A stretch of 23,189 nucleotides of DNA. Source: Lachnospiraceae bacterium UBA3785 (GTDB lineage Bacteria; Bacillota; Clostridia; Lachnospirales; Lachnospiraceae). The stretch is taken from contig DFFD01000179.1 in assembly GCA_002369495.1 (NCBI GenBank), positions 1 to 23,189 on the forward strand, in the 5' to 3' direction. The notes below the pieces were generated by a model, which did no database searches, was not told where the DNA came from, and saw only the letters and a program-made list of their open reading frames with translations. The translations under genes and the position numbers were made by a program. Below are positions 13,475-20,678 of the stretch, in pieces (the stretch's first letter is position 1; every line of letters begins with the position of its first letter).

Positions 13475-16171
13475 TCACACAAGATACGGAAGCACGAAGA
13501 GCGCCGCCGTACCGATCAGGAACAGGACAGCCCCGACGTTCAGGAACGAGAGCTTAACGCCCGTCCCAAACGGCAGTTCCTTCTCTCCCCGCTTCAGGAT
13601 CACCCTCGGAAGCCCTGAGAAGAAGAAGACGCCGCCGACAACGCCGAACCCGAGTACCATCATGAGGTAGCCCAGGTAGATGACGATCCCCACCGGAAGG
13701 TCCGAGTAGCTCATCATCTCTCCGAAGGAGAGATCCGTCGGGATCAGCTTCATAAGCTCGACCGAAATCACGCCGCCGTTTAAGTTGACGAGAGCGTGCA
13801 GCAGGATCGTATTCCGGATCTTCCCGGTGCGCAGGTAGACGTAAGCCAGGACCATACCCAGCAGCGTCGCGTAGAAGAACTGCGAGAGATTCCCGTGGAA
13901 GAGGCCGAACATGAGCCCTGAGAGCAGGATCGCCAGCTTTTCGCCGTAGGGGCGGACGCGGTCGACGAGCATTTTCCGGAAAATAAGTTCCTCAAACACC
14001 GGTGCCAGCACCACAAAGAAGAGCGCCCGCGGCAGGAGCGCGCCCTGGTCGGTGAGGGCGAGCACCGGATTCGCCTGGTTTGCGGACCCCGGACCGCTGA
14101 TCAGGCTGTTCACGATCATACCGATGATGTTGCCCCCGTACATCGCGAACTCGCAGATGAAAAATGCCCTCGCACAAAGCCCCGGGGAAGGCGTATCGCC
14201 CTTCGGCGCATCCGGCTTAACGCGCGCAAAGAAGAGCAGGCCGACCGGCACGCCGATGCAGTAGATCGGCAGCATGTTCACGATCCAGAAGGTCCAGCCG
14301 TTCTCCGGGATCCGGTCCGAGAATACGCCGTAGAGGGCCATGGCAGCCACCTGCCCGACCGTCGCCGCCACGAGGAACATGAAGGCCGCGAACTCGGTGC
14401 GGGAAAATGCCCGCTTCGCGCTCCTCTTCTCCTCCTCCGTCGGGACCGCGAGCGGCTCAAGGTGCGGCCGCTCCACCGGCTCGAGGAGCCTCGGCGTGAT
14501 CACAAAGAAGACCGCCGCCAGGAGCAGGTTCAGGAACGAAGCCCCTATGAGCCCCAGCGCATAGTGATCATAGATGAAGCCCACCGCGATCACCGCGATG
14601 TCCGGGAGCAGGCCGAAGTAGATGAAGAAGATTTGGATGTACTGCTTCACGGTCTTTCCGGCATTGACCGGGACGGACAGGTCGATGAATGTGCCGACCA
14701 GCGTCGAGAAGACATCGACCGTCACGATGAACGCAAGGCTTCCGAGGATCTCAAGCGGGGAGGTCCTGAGGAAAATGCCCGCCGCGAGCGCGCCCGGAAG
14801 CAGGTCGAGAAGCGAGTTGACGCTGCCGCCGAGGAGGGACCAGAAAATCTTCTTCGCCGAGCTCTCCGGGATGCTCCGGAAATAGTCCATCCGCGTGTCC
14901 TCGCCGAGCGGATTGCCGAGCGAGCGGAAGAATACAAGCACGCCCAGCGCAAATGTCACCGGAGCAAATGTCCTCGACTCCGCGATGAACCAGGTGGCAG
15001 CCGCCATTCCGGCCGCCGCCGCAAGATACGTCAGCGACGTCGCGGTGAAGAAATGGAACTTCGCGAAGCGCCAGCGGTTGTACATCGCCTTGTGGAAGAA
15101 AACGTTCGCGCCGAAGCCCTTGTGGAAGCCGTCCCGCTCGACATTCTCGCTCCTCTTCCTTTTGCCCGAGCGCACCGCGACGCCGATGCCCTCCTCCGCC
15201 TTCTTTCTGAGAGCTGCGGTCTCCTCGGATTTGGCGGCCGCGTCCTCGTAGAAGTCCGCGGGGATCCGCCGGATCACTTCGATGAGGCCCATAAGAAGCA
15301 GGATCACCAGGAGGATCATGACGGCGACGGCGACGTAGTTGTTTTCATTTGCGTAAGCCGGGATCGCCTTGATCCAGCCCCAGAGCGGGATCATCCGCGA
15401 GATCTTGCTGTTGAAAAATGCATCTGCCGCCGGCAGCAGCTCCAGCCCCGTGACCTTCCTGAAAATGAAAAACCCGACCGCAATCGCCGCAACCAGCGCG
15501 TAGACGGCCTTCTGCAGGTGATTTCTGACCGGTTCGTACCGGTCCGCCAGCAGGTAAATGAGCGTCGAGAGCACCGTGCCCGCAAAAAGCGAGAAGAGCC
15601 AGGCGCCAAGCGCGGCGATCGCCGCCCCGAGCGTGAGACCCAGGTTGAGGACCATGTTCGGGACCTGCAGGCCCATGTAGATCGTGAGCGCGAGCATCGC
15701 CCCGAGCTGCGTCATCAGGCGGAAGAACAGGACCGCCTGCGGCGTCATCGGGGACCCGAAGAGCAGGACCGTGTCCGCCGGCTGGAAGATGCTCGAACCG
15801 CTCTTGTCCGCTGTCAGCACCCGGAACGCCAGATAGATAAAGACGAGGGCTCCGACGACAAGTTCAAAGATTGCGCCGCCGGAAATGGGCATTTCGAACG
15901 GCTCGCTCTCTTCGCCCTCCTCAAACTCCTCGAGGAGTTCAGGGATCTCTTCCGGATCGCCCGTCCACTCTTCCCCTTCGGGGACGGACTCCTCGATCAT
16001 CACTCCGGACTCCTCATAGGAATCCGCCGAATCGGCGAGCATGGCGGCTCCAAAGCCGATGAGACCGCCCATGAGGCCGCAGGCCAGGATGAAAATGATC
16101 ACCCAGGTATGTAGCAGCTTCCTCAGCTGGTTGATGAAGGAGTGCCATGCGTAGTAAGTAAAGAGCCTCAT
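13475..16171 (-). CDS. ABC exporter permease fused to a CPBP (Rce1-like) intramembrane protease
   Basis: This is a membrane protein of 898 residues. Residues 1 to about 560 look like a PF16962-type ABC exporter permease: a TM helix at about 22-45, an acidic loop at 52-94, and several TM groups from 98 to 300. A cytosolic stretch rich in Lys and Arg follows at about 305-372, then more TM helices. Residues from about 590 are a separate polytopic module with the three CPBP motifs: EExxxR at E727, E728 and R732; FxxxH at F755 and H759; and HxxxN at H792 and N796. Such glutamic intramembrane proteases cleave or mature peptides and membrane proteins. The gene overlaps its ATPase by 4 bases (ATGA) and is followed by a terminator. 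An exported peptide processed by its own transporter is an attractive guess; no precursor gene is visible. Confidence 0.85.
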   Translation of the reverse strand: MRLFTYYAWHSFINQLRKLLHTWVIIFILACGLMGGLIGFGAAMLADSADSYEESGVMIEESVPEGEEWTGDPEEIPELLEEFEEGEESEPFEMPISGGAIFELVVGALVFIYLAFRVLTADKSGSSIFQPADTVLLFGSPMTPQAVLFFRLMTQLGAMLALTIYMGLQVPNMVLNLGLTLGAAIAALGAWLFSLFAGTVLSTLIYLLADRYEPVRNHLQKAVYALVAAIAVGFFIFRKVTGLELLPAADAFFNSKISRMIPLWGWIKAIPAYANENNYVAVAVMILLVILLLMGLIEVIRRIPADFYEDAAAKSEETAALRKKAEEGIGVAVRSGKRKRSENVERDGFHKGFGANVFFHKAMYNRWRFAKFHFFTATSLTYLAAAAGMAAATWFIAESRTFAPVTFALGVLVFFRSLGNPLGEDTRMDYFRSIPESSAKKIFWSLLGGSVNSLLDLLPGALAAGIFLRTSPLEILGSLAFIVTVDVFSTLVGTFIDLSVPVNAGKTVKQYIQIFFIYFGLLPDIAVIAVGFIYDHYALGLIGASFLNLLLAAVFFVITPRLLEPVERPHLEPLAVPTEEEKRSAKRAFSRTEFAAFMFLVAATVGQVAAMALYGVFSDRIPENGWTFWIVNMLPIYCIGVPVGLLFFARVKPDAPKGDTPSPGLCARAFFICEFAMYGGNIIGMIVNSLISGPGSANQANPVLALTDQGALLPRALFFVVLAPVFEELIFRKMLVDRVRPYGEKLAILLSGLMFGLFHGNLSQFFYATLLGMVLAYVYLRTGKIRNTILLHALVNLNGGVISVELMKLIPTDLSFGEMMSYSDLPVGIVIYLGYLMMVLGFGVVGGVFFFSGLPRVILKRGEKELPFGTGVKLSFLNVGAVLFLIGTAALFVLPYLV

Positions 16172-16968
16172 CCCCGTTTCCTCCCGAAGAGACCGGCCAG
16201 GCCTTTCTTTTTCGGCGTTTCGGGCTCTTCATTTTCCGGAGCCGCGGCGTCAGCGGACATCGCCTCCGCGGACACGCCCTCGGTCACGTCAAAGAAGAAC
16301 TCCTCCAGCGTCCTGCCTTCCGCGTCGAGATCCGCCTTCATGACGTTCGCGACCAGCTTCCCGTGCATGAGGATCAGCGTCTCGTCCCAGAGCATATCGA
16401 CGCTGTCGATGATGTGCGTGCTGACGAGAAGCGTCTTGCCGGCTGCGCGCATCTCCTCCATCATGTTCTTGAGCTCCTTGATCGCGTGCGGGTCGAGACC
16501 GATCATCGGCTCGTCCAGCATGAGGACGTCCGGGTCCGGCAGAAGGCCCAGGCAGAGGTTCAGCTTCTGCTGCATGCCCTTCGAGAGCTCGTCCCCGAAC
16601 TTCTTCCTGTGCTCGGTGAGCTCGAAGCGGTCGAGCAGCATGTCGACGCGCTCTTTATAATCGGTGAGCTTGTAGGCCCTGGCCAGGAACTCCATGTGCT
16701 CCGCGACCGTGAGGTTCGGGTAGAGCGCGGGCATCTCGGGGATGTAGCCCAGGATCCGCCGTGCCTCAACGGATTTGTTGGGTTTCCCGGCGATCGTGAT
16801 TTCGCCTTCGTACTTTAAGAAACCGATGATGGACTTCATGATCGTGCTCTTGCCGGCGCCGTTCGGTCCTAAGAGGATCGTCACGTCGCCGGGTGAGAGG
16901 TGGAAGCTGACATCATCGAGCGCAAGATTTTTTCCGTATTTTTTGGTCACATGGACTACGTCCAGCAT
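16168..16968 (-). CDS. ABC transporter ATPase subunit (NatA/EcsA-like)
   Basis: The 266 residues contain a complete ABC domain. Walker A GPNGAGKST is at 34-42, the signature LSKGMQQ at 128-134, Walker B VLMLDEP at 148-154 with D152 and E153, the D-loop GLDP at 157-160, and the switch histidine H185. The Q-loop region reads GYIPE, with no Gln, as in many exporters of this class. The last 40 residues are a low-complexity tail rich in Ala, Glu, Pro and then Lys/Gly, likely disordered and cytosolic. GGAGG lies 8 bases before the ATG. The 4-base ATGA overlap couples it to the permease/CPBP gene, so the two should form one exporter. No regulator or substrate gene belongs to this operon in the window. 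Confidence 0.93.
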   Translation of the reverse strand: MLDVVHVTKKYGKNLALDDVSFHLSPGDVTILLGPNGAGKSTIMKSIIGFLKYEGEITIAGKPNKSVEARRILGYIPEMPALYPNLTVAEHMEFLARAYKLTDYKERVDMLLDRFELTEHRKKFGDELSKGMQQKLNLCLGLLPDPDVLMLDEPMIGLDPHAIKELKNMMEEMRAAGKTLLVSTHIIDSVDMLWDETLILMHGKLVANVMKADLDAEGRTLEEFFFDVTEGVSAEAMSADAAAPENEEPETPKKKGLAGLFGRKRG

Positions 16969-17017
16969 ATCGTTACCTCCGGAGATGAGTGATTGCCGCG
17001 GGTGCGGCCTACTTACT

Positions 17018-17046
17018 ATTATAGCAGAGGTTCGGGGCGGTGTACA
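17018..17046 (-). promoter_or_regulatory. Candidate promoter of the ABC exporter operon
   Basis: On the minus strand TGTACA (17041-17046) and a perfect TATAAT (17018-17023) are 17 bases apart. The -35 lies inside the palindrome GTGTACAC (17040-17047). A start near 17011 leaves about 43 bases of leader. Confidence 0.55.
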
Positions 17047-17072
17047 CTCCGAATGGATTTTTGGCGATTGTC

Positions 17073-17087
17073 AAAATATGATATTTT
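17073..17087. promoter_or_regulatory. AT-rich palindrome, candidate operator
   Basis: AAAATAT-G-ATATTTT is a perfect 15-base palindrome between the divergent ABC and AraC promoters, roughly 69 bases upstream of the ABC start and about 100 upstream of the AraC start. AT-rich palindromes arise by chance in such gaps, so this is only a candidate. The rest of 16969-17218 holds the two promoters and no other gene that I can see. Confidence 0.3.
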
Positions 17088-17144
17088 TCACATTTTTCTC
17101 TTCTCTTTTTGGTTAATTTTTAAAAGCGTTTATTATTGATTCTA

Positions 17145-17174
17145 TTGTCACGGTATGCTGTTTTGTGATATAAT
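17145..17174 (+). promoter_or_regulatory. Promoter of the AraC-family gene
   Basis: TTGTCA (17145-17150) and a perfect TATAAT (17169-17174) are 18 bases apart. A start near 17181 leaves a leader of about 38 bases. Confidence 0.6.
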
Positions 17175-17218
17175 GCCACCAATCATTTATGTGATTGCGT
17201 ACCCGCAGGAGGTTTGTC

Positions 17219-18103
17219 ATGACCAAACACCTTACCCACATCACCGACAGCCAGCTGACACAGGCGAAAGCCCGCGTCGGACTGGGAAATGAAAAGATCG
17301 TCGTCACCTGGTTCACCAACCGTCTGAACAGGCAGTCCGTCGTCCATTCGCATCCTTATGTGGAGATGATCCTCGGAATCACCGGCCAGGCACTCTATAC
17401 CTGCAACGGCAATCTGTACATGCTGCACCCGGGCGAACTGATCACATTTCCGGAAGATGTCTACCACTACGGCAAGTACGATCTCGGCGCGGATATCTCG
17501 GAACGTCTCGTCGTCCAGATTGACGGAGACTTCTGGCGGCAGATCCAGCGGCAGAACGGGCTTTATACCCTCTTTCTGGAACCGGAAGCAGTGTTCATGA
17601 ATTCGGACGCCGTATCCTTCTGGGATCTACGGGGTCTCTTCGAGCGCATGGCCCTCTGCGCGAAAATGCGCCCGGACAAACGGGAAAGCGTATACAAATC
17701 CCAGCTCTCCGAACTCCAGATCATCTTAAGCCAGATCATAGCGGATAATCTCGTTGAAAAGCCGACCGCAACCAACAAACTGGCCGCCAAAGCCGTCGAT
17801 TACCTCCAGCGGCATTACCGGGAGCCTGACCTGTCCGTAGCCCAGGTCGCGGAATACACCTATGTGAGCCGCGAGCACCTCTCCCGCATTTTCAAGGAAT
17901 ATACGGCGGAGACGATCCACAACTACATCACGGATCTCCGCATGCAGGACTTCCGGAGCGCCATCGCCGACGGCAAGGGCATTCTCGAAGCCAGCATCGA
18001 GAGCGGTTTCTCCAATTATTCCAGCTTTGTCAAGATGTTTCGAAAGCTCTACGGGATCTCTCCGATGGAATACCGAAATCAGCTGAAGCTCGGCCGGCTG
18101 TAA
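17219..18103 (+). CDS. AraC-family transcriptional regulator with cupin sensor domain
   Basis: The 294 residues begin with a cupin-type sugar-sensing domain over about 25-110 (VVHSHPYVEMILGITGQALY, HPGELITFPEDVYHYGKYD). A linker follows, then a C-terminal AraC DNA-binding domain from about 187 with two helix-turn-helix units, at about 205-226 (LSVAQVAEYTYVSREHLSRIFK) and 253-277, ending at the SPMEYR motif. I chose the ATG at 17219, 6 bases after AGGAGG; an upstream TTG in frame adds only eight codons and overlaps that site. Such regulators often control nearby carbohydrate genes, and the GH31 operon converges on it, so these enzymes are the likely target. Neither the sensed sugar nor the operator can be read here. 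Confidence 0.9.
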   Translation: MTKHLTHITDSQLTQAKARVGLGNEKIVVTWFTNRLNRQSVVHSHPYVEMILGITGQALYTCNGNLYMLHPGELITFPEDVYHYGKYDLGADISERLVVQIDGDFWRQIQRQNGLYTLFLEPEAVFMNSDAVSFWDLRGLFERMALCAKMRPDKRESVYKSQLSELQIILSQIIADNLVEKPTATNKLAAKAVDYLQRHYREPDLSVAQVAEYTYVSREHLSRIFKEYTAETIHNYITDLRMQDFRSAIADGKGILEASIESGFSNYSSFVKMFRKLYGISPMEYRNQLKLGRL

Positions 18104-18119
18104 GGGCCGCAGCGTTAAG

Positions 18120-18145
18120 AAGGGATGCCCCTGCGGGCATCCCTT
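18120..18145 (+). terminator. Hairpin between the AraC gene and the GH31 operon
   Basis: AAGGGATGCCC pairs perfectly with GGGCATCCCTT around CTGC. In the plus direction AACTCATTTT follows, a weak T tract; in the minus direction there is none. It probably ends the AraC transcript and may also serve the convergent GH31 operon. Confidence 0.55.
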
Positions 18146-18154
18146 AACTCATTT

Positions 18155-20665
18155 TCAGTCCTCATTCATGCCGATGAGGTCAAATTTTTCGGTCGAGACA
18201 ACGATCTCAAAATGCGCCTTCGCGGGTTTCCTGCACTTCACAAGAATAGTGCGGTCCGTAAGATCGTAGAACCAGCCTTCCTCCGCCTCGTCGTAGGCAT
18301 CCCTGACCAGGTAGCGGGTGACCGGACTCCCGTCCGCCGTCACCCAGAACGCGCCTTTCTTTTTGCTCACGACCCGGAAGTTCAGATACTCAACCGGCGA
18401 AGCATAGGTGCCCTCGGTATCGAAGGAGATGACCGTCTGATCGCCCGCCTTCACGCCGATCTTCGTTCTGGCAAAGACTCCTTTTTTATAGTCTTCCGTG
18501 TGTCCGTCATCATCATAGAAAATGAAAAACGTATCGCTCTCCGCCGCGACCGTGACCGTGATTGTCCGCATCGTGTCCCGAAGGATCTTCTTCACATCGT
18601 CTGTCTCCACAACGACAGCCGATCCCCGAAGGAACATCGGGATGGAGGCTTCCGTCACGGGGATCTCGATCGTCTGTCCGCCCCCGTAAGGCTTCATGTG
18701 GTCGGAAAGATCATACCAGGTCGTTCCGGCCGGCAGATACAGCCTTCTGGTCTTCGCGCCAGGTTCGACGACATTGGCCACAAGGATCGACGGGCCGAAC
18801 ATGAACGTGAGACTCCTGTCGGTATAGGCTGCCGTGTCATCCGGGAACTCCATAAAGAGCGGCCTCCAGGCAGGCATTCCGTTTTCGTGAGCCTCATACA
18901 TGAGGGAATAGAGGTAGGGAAGGAGCCTCATCCGGAGCGCGTAGGCTTCGCGGATGTAAGGCAGATCCTCCTCGTAGGACCAGGGCTGGGTGACCGTGTT
19001 GTCGTTGTTGGCCGAGTTCATCGTGAAGCGCGGCTGGAAAATGCCGTTCTGGATCCAGCGGAGCAGCAGTTCGCGCTCCGGCACACCGCCGGCAAAGCCG
19101 CCGATGTCGCAGCCCATGTTGGCACAGCCGGAGAGTCCCATCCCGAGAATGGTCGCGATGTTGAATTTCGGCGTCCGCCAGTCTGTCAGGTTGTCACCGC
19201 CCCAGACCTGCGCATAGCGCTGGATACCGGCATAGCCTGCCCGGTTGATGATGTAGGGCCGCTCTCCCGGATAGACATCCGCGAGCGCCTTTTTGGCCGT
19301 GTAAGCCATCAGGTTCGAGTGAAGGATCTTGAGCTCCGCCATGGTGCCCTTGCCTCCCTCGAAATCGCACTGCGCGTTCCGGTCTTCAACGCCGTCCAGC
19401 TCGCAGTTGTCATTCCACACGGTTTTGGTCCCCATTCTGAGGATATTCTCCTCGAGGAGTTCCTTCCATGTATTGCGCCCGGCTTCACCCGTAAAGTCGA
19501 CAAACCGGCCTGTTCCGCCCCACCAGCGGCCGTAATAGTCGCCGTTTCCGTCCGGGTTCTTGATAAAGACATCGTTTTCCTCGAATTTTTTGATATACGG
19601 ATGTCTCTTCAGGATGCCCGGCTTTAAGTTGGGGATCACATTGATGCCCTTGCCGTTCATTTTCTCGAAAAATCCCTTCGGATCCGGGAAACGCCTGTGA
19701 TTCCAGTTGAATACATAGCGGAGGTTGTCCTCCTCGCCGCTCGAATAGCCGGAAGCAAGCCAGAAATTGTCGATCGGGATGCCTTCCTTCTCGTGCCGGT
19801 CGATGACCTTATAGATCTCCTCGTCGCAGTCCTTCTCCAGCTCCGCATAGTACATGGTGGACATGCAGAAGCCCAGGGACTGCTTTGTCGGCAGTGCGCT
19901 CCGGCCGGTCAGCCAGGTATAGCGCTCAAGGATGCCGGGCATATCCGGTCCGTTGATGAGGAAAAGATCAATGTCGCCTCCGTCCGTCTGGTAGTAGCAG
20001 TAGCGGTCCCAGTAACCCGAGATCTCCTGTCCCATATCAAACACGCAGTCGTAGGAGTTGTGGTAGAAAAGTCCCAGCGCGTGCTTCCGGTCTTCATTTA
20101 CCCGGATATAAAACGGGATGTGCTTATACATCGGATCGCCGGTCTCGGGATCGTGCCCGATGGCATCCTTCGGGGACATGCGGAGCCTGCGCCCCTTCTT
20201 GTCGAGATGCCCGGTCTTCTCGCCGAAGCCGAAGAAATGGTCTTTCGCAAGATCGATCTTCGAATAATGAGACCTTCTCCCGATCTGGTCCTCCTCAAAC
20301 GCTCTCTCCCTGAGGTCCGCGTAGATGAGCTTCCCGTCCGCGTCATAGAGGCGGAAAGAGAACGGGCTCTTCAGGAGAACAAGCGTAAGATGGTTCGTCC
20401 TGAACCGGAGTTCCTTCTCCGTCTCCTCGCAGGGGACATCGAGCGCCTCGATGCGGGTTCGCTCGTCCGCGAGCAGGTCATCCATGCGGTCTTCCCAGGC
20501 CGTCGTGACAAGCGTGTAGGACTCCTCCCGGAAGTCTCTTGAAAATGAAACCCTCACACGGACCACATCATCCGACATGAACACAAGCTTCGTATCGGCC
20601 GCGTCACCGTGAATGAGCCAGCCGTTTTCTGTTTTTTCATGGGAAATGTAGTTTCTAAGCAGCAT
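18155..20665 (-). CDS. GH31 alpha-glucosidase-like enzyme (second of a tandem pair)
   Basis: This cytosolic glycoside hydrolase has 836 residues and no signal peptide. The N-terminal beta-sandwich (about 1-245) leads into a barrel with the catalytic stretch VWNDNCE, where D419 is the expected nucleophile, and WGGDNLTDW, where D491 is the expected acid/base. CDIGGF (519-524) and the SANNDNTVTQPW segment at 551-562 follow, then C-terminal beta domains (from about 640). The nucleophile motif is not the KTDFGE of YicI-type alpha-xylosidases, so an alpha-glucosidase-like activity on small intracellular sugars is more likely; linkage preference is unknown. AAGGAG lies 5 bases before the ATG and the gap to the upstream paralog is 13 bases, so the two share a transcript. 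It shares long near-identical stretches with that neighbour. Confidence 0.9.
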   Translation of the reverse strand: MLLRNYISHEKTENGWLIHGDAADTKLVFMSDDVVRVRVSFSRDFREESYTLVTTAWEDRMDDLLADERTRIEALDVPCEETEKELRFRTNHLTLVLLKSPFSFRLYDADGKLIYADLRERAFEEDQIGRRSHYSKIDLAKDHFFGFGEKTGHLDKKGRRLRMSPKDAIGHDPETGDPMYKHIPFYIRVNEDRKHALGLFYHNSYDCVFDMGQEISGYWDRYCYYQTDGGDIDLFLINGPDMPGILERYTWLTGRSALPTKQSLGFCMSTMYYAELEKDCDEEIYKVIDRHEKEGIPIDNFWLASGYSSGEEDNLRYVFNWNHRRFPDPKGFFEKMNGKGINVIPNLKPGILKRHPYIKKFEENDVFIKNPDGNGDYYGRWWGGTGRFVDFTGEAGRNTWKELLEENILRMGTKTVWNDNCELDGVEDRNAQCDFEGGKGTMAELKILHSNLMAYTAKKALADVYPGERPYIINRAGYAGIQRYAQVWGGDNLTDWRTPKFNIATILGMGLSGCANMGCDIGGFAGGVPERELLLRWIQNGIFQPRFTMNSANNDNTVTQPWSYEEDLPYIREAYALRMRLLPYLYSLMYEAHENGMPAWRPLFMEFPDDTAAYTDRSLTFMFGPSILVANVVEPGAKTRRLYLPAGTTWYDLSDHMKPYGGGQTIEIPVTEASIPMFLRGSAVVVETDDVKKILRDTMRTITVTVAAESDTFFIFYDDDGHTEDYKKGVFARTKIGVKAGDQTVISFDTEGTYASPVEYLNFRVVSKKKGAFWVTADGSPVTRYLVRDAYDEAEEGWFYDLTDRTILVKCRKPAKAHFEIVVSTEKFDLIGMNED

Positions 20666-20678
20666 GTCGTCTCCTTAA

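Noticed and set aside
14462..16114. A 550-codon plus-strand open frame opposite the exporter gene
   Set aside because: The translation is rich in Arg, Asp, Glu and His with no fold-like pattern, it has no ribosome site, and it lies wholly opposite a well-supported gene. Long antisense frames are expected in GC-rich DNA.
18125..19627. A 500-codon plus-strand open frame opposite the second GH31 gene
   Set aside because: It is a shadow of the GH31 gene and begins inside the terminator hairpin after the AraC gene.
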